Source: a virus
Strand: one strand, 5' to 3'
IMG/VR virus record: IMGVR_UViG_3300027692_000006
Location: 1-37,200 of that record
Length of the DNA stretch: 37,200 bases
The first letter of the stretch is position 1, and each line of letters starts with the position of its first letter. The translations under genes were made by a program, and so were the position numbers. Below, piece after piece: positions 6,990 through 14,549 of this stretch. The notes below the pieces were generated by a model. It had not been told where the DNA came from. It saw only the letters and a program-made list of their open reading frames with translations, and did not search any database.

Positions 6990-7008
6990 ATAAGTAAGGA
7001 GAAAGATC

Positions 7009-7203
7009 ATGCAGAGCAAGCAAGCTAAGAGTACGTGGTTTGAAAACTTACAAAACGAGATCAAAAAAATCGAAGATGATCGTGCAAAGCGCCCGTACTC
7101 TCCCTATTGCAGTTGTGGGAACATGAATACCCTTGATGTTCCCGACTACGAGAAGCGCATCATCCGCACGCATGCGCCGGATTGTCTAAGGAACGCGAAG
7201 TGA
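7009..7203 (+). CDS. Small early protein with Cys motif
   Basis: A 64-residue first gene of the rightward operon, with a strong AAGGAG site and an upstream TATAAT. The N-terminal half is charged and helical (NLQNEIKKIEDDRAKR). Then come CSCGNMNTLDVPDYEKRIIRTHAPDC, where three cysteines and one histidine may bind zinc. Its TGA overlaps the GTG of the next gene. The function is unknown. Confidence 0.75.
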   Translation: MQSKQAKSTWFENLQNEIKKIEDDRAKRPYSPYCSCGNMNTLDVPDYEKRIIRTHAPDCLRNAK

Positions 7204-7400
7204 AGACGATAGATGAAGGGGTGGAGGCCGTGAGCGACACAATCCAACTGCCCCGCGCCGAGGAGATGATTCTGCGCTTGGGCGAAGTGATCGGCCTTGC
7301 AGGCGTTACCGCTGAGGCGCGCAACGATGAAACGGCAAAGGCATCCGTGCTGTTCGTTCACCAGGCTATTCGCGACGCGATTGATCGGAGCGCGCAATGA
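7200..7400 (+). CDS. Small helical acidic protein
   Basis: A 66-residue protein from GTG 7200, overlapping the previous TGA, with AAGGA 7 bases upstream. An alternative TTG at 7182 lacks a site. It is helical and acidic (PRAEEMILRLGEVIGLAGVTAEARNDETAKASVLFVHQAIRDAI). No family is recognised. The stop overlaps the next ATG. Confidence 0.7.
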   Translation: MKTIDEGVEAVSDTIQLPRAEEMILRLGEVIGLAGVTAEARNDETAKASVLFVHQAIRDAIDRSAQ

Positions 7401-7564
7401 CGCACGAGCAAGCGACGCTGCTCATAGACGAGCGCAAGAAAGCTGCTGCCACGTATCAAGCCTATCGCTCAATTATGCGCTACGTGAACGAATTGGAACG
7501 CCGCTACGGGCTTACAGAAACGCCGGTTAACAGCGTCGATTCGTACATTGAGGCGACGCCGTGA
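7397..7564 (+). CDS. Small helical protein
   Basis: A 55-residue frame from ATG 7397 (ATGA overlap) to TGA 7562-7564, which overlaps the GTG of the following gene. The sequence is a single long amphipathic helix (LLIDERKKAAATYQAYRSIMRYVNELERRYGL) with a short tail. Coding is supported by coupling on both sides. Confidence 0.65.
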   Translation: MTHEQATLLIDERKKAAATYQAYRSIMRYVNELERRYGLTETPVNSVDSYIEATP

Positions 7565-7878
7565 AAATCCGAACCGCATCGGGCGGGGTAATCGACCTCG
7601 CGGAAGTCCGCACGTATATCGACAACGTGCGGCAACTAGCGAAAAAGGCCCGCGAAACCTATATCGTTGACGTGAATACGTTCGAGCCGACAGAAGGAAT
7701 GATGACAGTGCAAGAGGCCGCGCAAGCTGCACAACGAGACTTCATAGGCGTCGCTACGCATCACATCGAGCCGATTCTCGACGCCCTGGAATCCGCCTTG
7801 AGCCTGCCGGAGGACGAGAATTGCCTCACAATGTACGACGTGCGTAAAGCTGCGGGCGTGGTGGAGGATGAGCCGTGA
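7561..7878 (+). CDS. IDL/VEE family protein, copy A
   Basis: A 105-residue protein from GTG 7561. The N-terminus is MKIRTASGGVIDLAEVR, then comes a variable middle, then ILDALESALSL, and it ends YDVRKAAGVVEDEP. It is the longest of four consecutive paralogues that share the start, the LDALE helix and the VR.A.GVVE end. An insertion of about 30 residues after residue 20 distinguishes it. The function is unknown; tandem divergence of tiny early proteins fits counter-defence or regulatory roles, which is inference. Confidence 0.72.
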   Translation: MKIRTASGGVIDLAEVRTYIDNVRQLAKKARETYIVDVNTFEPTEGMMTVQEAAQAAQRDFIGVATHHIEPILDALESALSLPEDENCLTMYDVRKAAGVVEDEP

Positions 7879-8114
7879 AGATACGCAGTAAGAACGGCGA
7901 AATCATCGACCTCGCGATCCTACGCGCCAATCTAGACGGCGGCGTTCCGTGGGCGAGCACAATCCTCGACGCGCTCGAAGGGGCATTTAGAATAGAACCG
8001 CTCAAGGGCATTACAGCCAGCTCATATGGTGAACCAATGGAATGCACCGCGTATAACGATGCAATATCCGATGTGCGTATTGCCATTGGGTACGTGGAGG
8101 AGAATCCCGCATGA
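7875..8114 (+). CDS. IDL/VEE family protein, copy B
   Basis: A 79-residue protein from GTG 7875 (overlap with previous TGA). It begins MKIRSKNGEIIDLAILR, has ILDALEGAF in the middle and ends YNDAISDVRIAIGYVEE. This copy is closest to the minus-strand gene at 275-499, which shares its last 15 residues almost exactly. That suggests transfer or duplication between the two early operons. Confidence 0.72.
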   Translation: MKIRSKNGEIIDLAILRANLDGGVPWASTILDALEGAFRIEPLKGITASSYGEPMECTAYNDAISDVRIAIGYVEENPA

Positions 8115-8329
8115 AGATACGGAGCAAAGACGGCAGCGTTATCGACCTTGAGAATATACGCAAGGAGCAAGTGTTTATCGGCAATCCGTATGCGGTCGAT
8201 CATGCGATATTGATTAAGCATAACATTGCGCTTTTGGATGCCCTCGAAGCCGCGTTGAGTGCATTTGTGCCGCAATCGTGGGCGTATGGTGCCGTGCGCC
8301 AAGCCGCAGGCGTGGTGGAAGAATCATGA
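8111..8329 (+). CDS. IDL/VEE family protein, copy C
   Basis: A 72-residue protein from ATG 8111, overlapping the preceding TGA. It begins MKIRSKDGSVIDLENIR, carries ALLDALEAALS and ends VRQAAGVVEES. The region between the conserved N-terminal strand and the LDALE helix is unrelated in sequence to the other copies. No metal-binding residues are seen. Confidence 0.72.
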   Translation: MKIRSKDGSVIDLENIRKEQVFIGNPYAVDHAILIKHNIALLDALEAALSAFVPQSWAYGAVRQAAGVVEES

Positions 8330-8565
8330 AGATACGCACCAAGCACGGCGAAGAGATCGACCTGGCGACAGTCGTGAAAGTTCACGAGGATTGCTTGCCT
8401 GTAAACTGTTTTGTGGGCGAGGTTGCGGCGGCGCTGGACGCTGTGCTGTGCATCGGGTTCCCTATCCCGGAGCAAAACAATATGAACTCCTGCCTCATTC
8501 GGGATGGAGAGTATGCTATGTGGCGCAAAGTGCGCGAAGCCGCGGGCGTGGTCGAGGACGCATGA
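8326..8565 (+). CDS. IDL/VEE family protein, copy D
   Basis: A 79-residue protein from ATG 8326 (overlap with previous TGA); a longer in-frame start at 8278 lies inside copy C and is not used. It begins MKIRTKHGEEIDLATVV and ends VREAAGVVEDA, but the central helix is degenerate (AAALDAVLCI) and contains cysteines that other copies lack. It is the most diverged of the four plus-strand copies. Confidence 0.72.
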   Translation: MKIRTKHGEEIDLATVVKVHEDCLPVNCFVGEVAAALDAVLCIGFPIPEQNNMNSCLIRDGEYAMWRKVREAAGVVEDA

Positions 8566-8999
8566 GCACGCTGCGCGAGGAGATCGCAGCGTTGCCTCGG
8601 ATGCAAGCAGAACTGATCGGGCATCCGTTTGCGGATTATGTTCCTCTTCTCGACGTGCTCGCCCGCGTGGACAAGCACGAGGCGGTTGCGTGTCATCCCG
8701 AAAACGCCATCTTACCGGGATGCGCCGAATGCGGGAGGACGTATTGCGAGTGGTTCATCGCGAGCGACGTATGGGAAGCATCGCACGCCCAGGGACAGAT
8801 TTGCGTCGAGTGCTTCGGGAAGTGCGTTCGAGACTTCTTGATGCGTCCGAATCCGCCCGAGCAACGCCCCGCGCGGGAGGCGCTGCGAGAAGGCTACGAA
8901 CACATGGATTTCACGCAAACGATCATGGCGCAACACGGCCTAGCGATCGTCGAAGCCATCGACGCGTTGACGGCGGCGATTCGGGAAGGCAAGCAATGA
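8562..8999 (+). CDS. Zinc-ribbon early protein
   Basis: A 145-residue protein from ATG 8562, overlapping the TGA of copy D. Residues about 54-85 hold CAECGRTYC, then CVECFGKC, a treble-clef or zinc-ribbon arrangement with five to six candidate ligands. The C-terminus is helical (HGLAIVEAIDALTAAIREGKQ) and its last residues (AAIREG) recur at the end of the next protein. The function is unknown. Confidence 0.7.
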   Translation: MSTLREEIAALPRMQAELIGHPFADYVPLLDVLARVDKHEAVACHPENAILPGCAECGRTYCEWFIASDVWEASHAQGQICVECFGKCVRDFLMRPNPPEQRPAREALREGYEHMDFTQTIMAQHGLAIVEAIDALTAAIREGKQ

Positions 9000-9163
9000 G
9001 CGTCGATATTGCGATGCTTGAACGCGCGGAATGGCTCATTGCCACTCTCCAAACTACCGTGCGGAAAAATGAAGTCCACCCCGGAGACATTCTGGAGCTA
9101 TGTGCCATTGCCAAGGAACTCATCGACGCGGACACGGCGGCGATACGGGAGGGGCGCGCGTGA
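8996..9163 (+). CDS. Small helical protein
   Basis: A 55-residue frame from ATG 8996 (overlap with previous TGA) to TGA 9161-9163, overlapping the GTG of the next gene. It is helical, with LERAEWLIATLQTTVRK and an end DTAAIREGRA that matches the end of the preceding protein (TAAIREGKQ). This suggests a shared C-terminal peptide or partial duplication. The function is unknown. Confidence 0.65.
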   Translation: MSVDIAMLERAEWLIATLQTTVRKNEVHPGDILELCAIAKELIDADTAAIREGRA

Positions 9164-9378
9164 GTAAATCCCAGGAGTTCGAGGCGCTCATTCATGGCAA
9201 GAATACGACCTTGGACGTTATCGCATGGACACAACGCAACGTGTCTCTCGTCGCCCGCGCCCTGCGAAGAGACGAGCCCTTTGCCCCCGAAGTCGTTGCA
9301 CGGATCGCCGCTTTTACCGGGCGCAGTTCCGGCCAAGTGCTCGACGTGCTCGCCGCTTACCGTGAGTACGTGCAATGA
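9160..9378 (+). CDS. Small helical protein
   Basis: A 72-residue protein from GTG 9160 (GTGA overlap). The sequence is mainly helical, with SLVARALRRDEPFAPEVVARIAAFTGRSSGQVLDVLAAYREYV, which resembles a small helix-turn-helix or a DNA-binding three-helix bundle, but no family is certain. Its TGA overlaps the ATG of a truncated gene at 9375. Confidence 0.68.
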   Translation: MSKSQEFEALIHGKNTTLDVIAWTQRNVSLVARALRRDEPFAPEVVARIAAFTGRSSGQVLDVLAAYREYVQ

Positions 9379-9428
9379 GCAGCGTCCGCGAGCAGTTCGA
9401 GATGCTAAGCCGTGATCGTCACCAATGA
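9375..9428 (+). pseudogene. 5' remnant of an interrupted early gene
   Basis: ATG 9375 overlaps the previous TGA exactly as in the rest of the operon, but the frame closes after 17 residues (MSSVREQFEMLSRDRHQ). The first residues resemble the start of the 8562 gene (MSTLREEIAAL). From 9405 the DNA belongs to the convergent glycoside hydrolase gene. I read this as the beginning of a gene broken by insertion of that gene. A real 17-residue peptide cannot be excluded. Confidence 0.5.
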
Positions 9429-10619
9429 CACCGCGTCGGTTACGGATAGCGAGTAGGATGTACCAGATCCGCTTATCGTCTGCGATGCTAAGGCCCCTGT
9501 GCTCGTGAACTGCTGCGCGGCGACCGATGATGGCGCAATCCCGAAGGTGATCGTGACTGTCTGCGCGGGCACGGGGACCTCTACGCTTGTCCCGACGTTC
9601 CAGCTCGGCACTTCACTCCAGATCGCCAAGGTGTAAACGCCCGTGCGCTTCTGCAATAGCGTATACTGCAATGTGCTCGGCCCGGAAAGGCTCAAGGACA
9701 ACGGCGTCGGAGTGAATGCCGCGCCCGGATCGGCAAGGGCCGCAATGAGGTTCTTGATCGCCGTATACGCGGGTTTCGGCTGCGCGCTCGCGTTGACGAT
9801 ACCGTATGTATCGCCTGCGCCTTCATCGGCAAACTCATAGATGTACGTTCTCATGACGCCCGCATTCCACGTCAAAAGCAACGTACGCATGAGGTACTTC
9901 GCCGTACTTACGTCGTCAACCCAACCCGGAACGGACGGGGAATCTTGATAGCCGGTTTCGGTAATGATGATCGGCTGCGTGCCGCTATTGCTCTTAACGA
10001 GATTGAGCCAAAATGCGAGCGTGCCGTACGTTCCGTACGGCGGGAAGGTGTCTCCATACCCGGCGTTCCCCGGATTGTAGCTGCTGAAGTAGAGATGCAA
10101 ATTGCCGTAGTTCTGCACGCTCGTCGTCGAGCCGAGAAGCGGATAGCTCGCCGAGGATGCAAGCGACGGGCCGAGCACGGGAACCGTCCCGGCGACCGCG
10201 TTCCATACGGTCTTCTGCCATGCTTGATCGGTTGCGACCCATCCGGTTCCGCCGTTGGCATCCCACTCGTTCGCGCCCTCAACCGATCCCAGGCTCGGGA
10301 CAAGCGCGGAGAATCCGGAGATCCACGCCGCCGTCTGCCCCGGCGTGCTCACGCAATTGGGGACCATACCGCCCGCCGCGAGCGCATTGATGCGCGTGTA
10401 GTACCACGACGGATCGTCGTTGAGCCCGCAACGGATGTGCCGGATGCCCGACGCGAGCGCGAGCGCCTCAATCGCAGGCCAGTTCGTGTAGTACACGGTA
10501 TCCGTGTAATCAATCTGCATGTTCACGCCGATCGAAGAGACGAAGGCATCGCTCTGCCCCGGCGTGATACTGCCTACGGGCGAGGTCGGCGGAGTCGGCG
10601 TTTTATGGTGGCGGCTCAT
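9405..10619 (-). CDS. Clan GH-A-like glycoside hydrolase (TIM barrel)
   Basis: A 404-residue protein. Asn117-Glu118 in GANEWD fits the clan A acid/base motif at the end of strand 4, and Glu221 in ITETGY fits the nucleophile at the end of strand 7. His175 in LHLYF is placed like the conserved strand-6 residue. After about residue 305 there is a beta-rich C-terminal domain. No signal peptide is seen, so release by lysis or attachment to the virion is likely. A role in degrading capsule or exopolysaccharide during adsorption is inference. I chose ATG 10619 (MSRHHK); an upstream start at 10667 would add 16 basic residues. It lies at the distal end of the late operon, inside the plus-strand early operon. 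Confidence 0.75.
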   Translation of the reverse strand: MSRHHKTPTPPTSPVGSITPGQSDAFVSSIGVNMQIDYTDTVYYTNWPAIEALALASGIRHIRCGLNDDPSWYYTRINALAAGGMVPNCVSTPGQTAAWISGFSALVPSLGSVEGANEWDANGGTGWVATDQAWQKTVWNAVAGTVPVLGPSLASSASYPLLGSTTSVQNYGNLHLYFSSYNPGNAGYGDTFPPYGTYGTLAFWLNLVKSNSGTQPIIITETGYQDSPSVPGWVDDVSTAKYLMRTLLLTWNAGVMRTYIYEFADEGAGDTYGIVNASAQPKPAYTAIKNLIAALADPGAAFTPTPLSLSLSGPSTLQYTLLQKRTGVYTLAIWSEVPSWNVGTSVEVPVPAQTVTITFGIAPSSVAAQQFTSTGALASQTISGSGTSYSLSVTDAVSLVTITA

Positions 10620-10676
10620 GGAGTCTCGCGTTCGCAGGCGACCCGTGCGCGCCTGCACAACGCGCAAGAGGGATGA
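10620..10676 (+). pseudogene. 3' remnant of the interrupted early gene
   Basis: On the plus strand, the frame ending at TGA 10674-10676 reads as a natural C-terminus (SQATRARLHNAQEG), and its stop overlaps ATG 10673 of the next gene in the operon's usual style. Upstream of about 10620 this frame only mirrors the glycoside hydrolase gene. Together with 9375-9428 it fits one gene split by a 1.2-kb insertion. This is inference. Confidence 0.4.
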
Positions 10677-10861
10677 GCGCCGTCGATCCGCAGATCGTTG
10701 CTCATATCCACGCAGCCATGACCAAGGACGAGCTTTTCGCTATCGCCGATGAACTTGTGAAGCACAACGCGCTTTCCGGTGAAGCGGTCAACCTATTTAT
10801 CGCGCGGCGTAACGAGATTCTCGGCTACCATCCGCCTAACAAGGGACTGTCCCCGAACTAA
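10673..10861 (+). CDS. Small helical early protein
   Basis: A 62-residue protein, probably the last gene of the rightward early operon, now separated from it by the glycoside hydrolase gene. The sequence is helical (IVAHIHAAMTKDELFAIADELVKHNALSGEAVNLFIARRNEILGY) with a short proline-containing tail. AGAGG lies directly before the ATG, which is closer than ideal. It converges on the distal fibre gene; no terminator is evident at 10862-10935. Confidence 0.55.
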   Translation: MSAVDPQIVAHIHAAMTKDELFAIADELVKHNALSGEAVNLFIARRNEILGYHPPNKGLSPN

Positions 10862-10935
10862 TTGCCTCTGCGCAAGGACCCTCTACCGGCAACCCGCTAT
10901 AGATGTTTTCAGGCTTGGGTTCCCATACCATGATA

Positions 10936-12120
10936 TTATGTCGCCCTCGTCCCTCGTACCGTCCACGGTTGATTTGACGGATCGATCGGCCCGCCTGACA
11001 CCGTAAGCGTGAACGTGAGCGTCTGATTGTTGACCGTCGTGTATCCTTTGCCGTAGAGCAAAAGCCACGCTATGGCGTTATACGCCGTTGTGCCGTTGGC
11101 GTTACTGATGAATCCGCTGGTCATCGTCCCTCCGGTTTGCGCAAGACGAACCGTGAGATTGGAATTCGTTGTCTGGGATATGCCGTACATGACCTCAATA
11201 AACCATGTGCCGTACGACGGGAGCACGATGGTCGCAGGACCGCCGTTGCCGTTGCCGTTGATCATCGCGCCGACGACAAGTTCAGCTATTTCGATGTCGT
11301 AACTCGACCCGCTTCGCGTTACGGCTAACGTCCCGGATGTAATCGTGCTGACAACCTGCGTGCCGTTTTGTACGATGGTCGGCGCGATCACGGATCCGCT
11401 CAGGGAGACAAGATTATTATTTGCGACAACCTCCCCTGCGACGCCGAGATTCAGATTATGATCAACGCAGAGCGCATAGCCGATTGCGCCGACGGAAAGA
11501 ACGACTGCATCGCCGGGAATACCCGCTGCGGATGTCGCGGAATTTGACCCGAACCCGACGGTCCCGTTCCCATACGCGGGGTTACTCTTCCAGAGTAACG
11601 CAACGCCCGATGCGTATGGGAGGGATGCAGTAAAGTCTAACGCCGTTACTGCACCGCTAAATGTCCCTGTCGTTGCGTTTGTTACCGCCCCCCCGACCGA
11701 GGCGCCTGCGAAATTTCCTTGACCGCCTGCGGTGATTGCCCCCGAGACATTGATGAATCCACTCTGTTGCGTCGCCGGATTTAATTGTACGAGCCCTGCG
11801 GCCTGCGCTGTGGTCTCGAAGCTACTGAGAATCCCGGCAGTGTCGGCAGCGAAGGCTTTATCATTGGCAAGCCATGCCTGCGCGGGTGTGCCTTCTTGAC
11901 CACGCAAGCATCCTTGGAGATTCGCGCCGCTCGTTGAGGTCACATAGACGATCTCGAAGATTTGCCCTGTCGCCGCATCATTCAATGTGACCGCCCAGAC
12001 GTATCCGGCGGGGATGGTCGGGAAACGCGCAGCCGAGGAGAGCGTGATCGTCGTCGCGGTTGAGGTAATGGATGAAGCTATCGTACTACTTACATTGTTG
12101 GCGAAGACAAAGGACGGCAT
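10936..12120 (-). CDS. Distal tail fibre / receptor-binding protein
   Basis: A 394-residue protein at the end of the baseplate gene run. Residues about 1-85 form the N-terminal domain seen in many phage fibres (TTITLSSAARFP, EIVYVTSTSGANLQGCLRGQEGT.AQAW). The centre is rich in G, A, N and T, as in beta-helical shafts. The C-terminal half looks like a globular beta sandwich (TWFIEVMYGISQTTNSNLTVRL). ATG 12120 overlaps the previous TAA (TAATG). A host-recognition role follows from position and composition. Confidence 0.7.
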   Translation of the reverse strand: MPSFVFANNVSSTIASSITSTATTITLSSAARFPTIPAGYVWAVTLNDAATGQIFEIVYVTSTSGANLQGCLRGQEGTPAQAWLANDKAFAADTAGILSSFETTAQAAGLVQLNPATQQSGFINVSGAITAGGQGNFAGASVGGAVTNATTGTFSGAVTALDFTASLPYASGVALLWKSNPAYGNGTVGFGSNSATSAAGIPGDAVVLSVGAIGYALCVDHNLNLGVAGEVVANNNLVSLSGSVIAPTIVQNGTQVVSTITSGTLAVTRSGSSYDIEIAELVVGAMINGNGNGGPATIVLPSYGTWFIEVMYGISQTTNSNLTVRLAQTGGTMTSGFISNANGTTAYNAIAWLLLYGKGYTTVNNQTLTFTLTVSGGPIDPSNQPWTVRGTRAT

Positions 12121-12326
12121 TACGTTACCTCGCCTTGCGGCTCTTTATCCATCTCGGCTTTCACCTCTTCAAGCGCCGCTAACCGGCCCTCCTCACGCGT
12201 ATATGTGGCGAGAAGCACGTTATACCGCTGCTGCAATCCTGCGGACTCCTCCGCAATCGCCTTGATTTGTTTGGCGAGCGTATCCCTGTACGCCGTTGCG
12301 ACCTGTATTTTCTCGTCGATAGTCAT
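12120..12326 (-). CDS. Small coiled-coil protein
   Basis: A 68-residue, highly charged helical protein (AYRDTLAKQIKAIAEESAGLQQRYNVLL) between the gpI-like and fibre genes, overlapping both. Such small proteins may be fibre-assembly chaperones or linkers, which is inference from position. Confidence 0.68.
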   Translation of the reverse strand: MTIDEKIQVATAYRDTLAKQIKAIAEESAGLQQRYNVLLATYTREEGRLAALEEVKAEMDKEPQGEVT

Positions 12327-12970
12327 ACGACACTCACCGTTCCAGTCAACATGAAGGGAAACGAAAGCGTTCCCTGATTGAATAACTCTTGAAAGTACGT
12401 CGAAGCCGGATTCGCTGCGGAAGGCACGATGATCGTGTACGTCGTCGCCCCCGTGCTCGCAACGCTCACGGCCTGCGCCTGTGACGCCGTGATATCCGTT
12501 CCGTTCGCACCGTACAGAAAGCGCGCGATCCGCTTCCGCAGGACCATCGCATTGAAGGTGCGCCCGTCGCCGATGTACGTTTGCCAGGTTATCACGCGCT
12601 TGTAGAAGTCATCATTCGCGGGAAACGCCGAGCCGGTTGAAGAGGACGAACTCCCGTCAATCGCGATCGTATCAAGCGGAACCGCATCGAGCGCGGCAAA
12701 CACTGACGACGTAGAAAGCGTCGAGATTACCGGGCGCGTGATGCCGTAAATTCCCTGGCCGATCCAGTCAAGCAGCGGGCCGGATATGTTCGGCGACGTG
12801 TAGAGCGCGAGGGGGGTGGAATTCTGCCAGTTAAGGTAGGATTGGGCAATTTGATTGTAGGCAGTGAAAAACGCGCAGATATTCGTGTCATCCGCGCACC
12901 ACTGGTAAGGAAATGCAGGCAATATCGTCTGCAATGGAAGCGTGGGCGCAGCGATTGAATCAATGCTCAT
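12323..12970 (-). CDS. Baseplate gpI-like protein (tail-fibre connector)
   Basis: A 215-residue protein directly downstream of gpJ. It contains LLDWIGQGIYGI and NDDFYKRVITWQTYIGDGRTFNAMVLRKRIARFLYG, a pattern I know from baseplate proteins that follow gpJ and connect fibres to the wedge. It ends in a beta-rich region. Position (J, then this gene, then fibre) agrees with the P2-like gene order; exact family membership is not certain. Confidence 0.68.
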   Translation of the reverse strand: MSIDSIAAPTLPLQTILPAFPYQWCADDTNICAFFTAYNQIAQSYLNWQNSTPLALYTSPNISGPLLDWIGQGIYGITRPVISTLSTSSVFAALDAVPLDTIAIDGSSSSSTGSAFPANDDFYKRVITWQTYIGDGRTFNAMVLRKRIARFLYGANGTDITASQAQAVSVASTGATTYTIIVPSAANPASTYFQELFNQGTLSFPFMLTGTVSVV

Positions 12971-12973
12971 ATT

Positions 12974-14179
12974 CTAACCTTGCACGCTTGTGCATCCGGT
13001 TGCAGACATATAAAGTGCCGTCTCAAAATCCACACTCGGAATAATGCTGGTCCCCGCAGTTGGAGAAACAGACGAACTATTGATCTCAAACGCGAACGTA
13101 AGCGTTGTAAGATTCGATGCTGAAAGCACGGGCGATATTGCCTGTTGAATAAGCTCCGTCAAAACCAAAAGATTTATTGGTTGTCCAACGACTATTCCAT
13201 TGATATACGATTGCACGGCTGGAATGATAAGAGCATTCACCAAAGCGGAAGAGGTAAAGTTCGCTAAGGTCGTATTCCACGTCACCGCGCATGTGCAAGT
13301 CGCATTCTGTGCTGCTACAAAAACAACTGAGTACGTGTTCGGCGCGTCATAGATTGAAGCGGAAACGTTTCTTCCCGAATTGACGTACGATCCTGCAAGG
13401 AATCCGATATTGCTTACGGCTTGATAAATTGCGTATGCCGTTGCATAAGGATCGCCACCGCCGCAGATAATTTCAAAGTTCGTACTGTTCGGGATAATGG
13501 AAATTAGACGAGCATTGACTCCTGGAACTGCCTGGAGCAACGTCTTTAGATAGGTTTGCCAGCCGGAAAGAGGTGAATTCCATGCCTGTAAGAGCCTCGA
13601 TTGATAGCTTTCCACGGTTTCAGCCGCCGATGCCGGCACGCCGGCGAGCGGGTTTGTCACGGTGAGCGAATAGCCGCCTGGGACCGCAGTTACGACCTGC
13701 GTCACCGATGCAGCCCCGATAGCGAATGTTCCCGCATTCGTGGCGACGGCATAGATCGGGCTAGAAGTGCCGCCAGAGCCGATAACTCCGCCGTCCTGGA
13801 CTTGGTATTGATATGTTCCGTCCGAGACCAGGAAGCCCGGCACAATCACGTATCCGGGGGAGCCCGTAAACACGACGTAAACCGAACCGTTCGCGGGCAA
13901 GCCCTGGGGAATACCAAACTGCTGCCCTAAAAAATTCAGGATATACGGATTTGCAGTCCCAGGAGAGACGTTATTGATCGCGTCCACGCGCGCGGCGTCG
14001 ATGACCGTAAGCGCGCCGACGGCGGTGCTGGACATATCTTCTATAAGGATACCTGGAAGTTGAACCGTGTAACCAGGCACCAGCGCCGCGACGAGCGCGA
14101 TAAGGTTCGCGTTCAAGGTCGCCGGAGGCGTCACTTGCGGTCCTGCGGACGTGAAAAGCAACGGAGGAAGGCCGCTCAT
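12974..14179 (-). CDS. Baseplate wedge protein gpJ-like
   Basis: A 401-residue baseplate J protein. Features include the N-terminal PGYTVQLPGILIEDMSSTAVGALTVIDAARVDAINNV, NFLGQQFGIP near 85, GSVYVVFTGSPGYVIVPGFLVSDG, the ESYQSRLLQAW segment near 190, and a C-terminal domain. The family forms the inner wedge of contractile-tail baseplates. Its first six residues (MSGLPP) are the same as those of the 16452-17186 protein. It starts at ATG 14179, just after the TAG of the preceding gene. Confidence 0.9.
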   Translation of the reverse strand: MSGLPPLLFTSAGPQVTPPATLNANLIALVAALVPGYTVQLPGILIEDMSSTAVGALTVIDAARVDAINNVSPGTANPYILNFLGQQFGIPQGLPANGSVYVVFTGSPGYVIVPGFLVSDGTYQYQVQDGGVIGSGGTSSPIYAVATNAGTFAIGAASVTQVVTAVPGGYSLTVTNPLAGVPASAAETVESYQSRLLQAWNSPLSGWQTYLKTLLQAVPGVNARLISIIPNSTNFEIICGGGDPYATAYAIYQAVSNIGFLAGSYVNSGRNVSASIYDAPNTYSVVFVAAQNATCTCAVTWNTTLANFTSSALVNALIIPAVQSYINGIVVGQPINLLVLTELIQQAISPVLSASNLTTLTFAFEINSSSVSPTAGTSIIPSVDFETALYMSATGCTSVQG

Positions 14180-14180
14180 G

Positions 14181-14534
14181 CTATTGGGCTACGACGCTCG
14201 GCGCTACTGCGCCTGGATGAAACTTCGGATTAACCTGATAGGTCGGTGGAGTTGTCCCGGTTCTCGTGATCGTCAAACTCGAAAAGAACTGAGCGTATTG
14301 CTGCTGAATGAGCGCAACGTAAAAATCCGGGAAGCACTGTGTAATGACGCTCTGAATTGCAGGCACACCTGAAAGGCCGAACATGGGCGATTCTCCCAAG
14401 TTGAGTTTCAAGATTTGGCAAAGCGCCGTTGCGTATACAGAATCGTTGTATCCCGCTGAATCTGTCTCAACGACTACCCACTGCCCACCTATTCCGTTAG
14501 GTCCAGTCCCATTTATTCGACCGTAAACGCGCAT
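14181..14534 (-). CDS. Baseplate gp25/gpW-position protein
   Basis: A 117-residue protein between spike and gpJ, where gp25/W wedge proteins (sheath-initiator side) normally lie. It contains DSVYATALCQILKLNLGESPMFGLSGVPAIQSVI, close to the E-P-M..P.yG segment expected of gp25-like folds. ATG 14534 has AAGGG upstream. The assignment rests on size, position and this weak pattern. Confidence 0.65.
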   Translation of the reverse strand: MRVYGRINGTGPNGIGGQWVVVETDSAGYNDSVYATALCQILKLNLGESPMFGLSGVPAIQSVITQCFPDFYVALIQQQYAQFFSSLTITRTGTTPPTYQVNPKFHPGAVAPSVVAQ

Positions 14535-14549
14535 CTCAATCCCTTCCGT

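Noticed and set aside
9945-10676. A 243-codon plus-strand frame over the glycoside hydrolase
   Set aside because: It mirrors the hydrolase gene and is very rich in Arg. Only its final part, beyond the hydrolase start, looks natural and is listed as a remnant.
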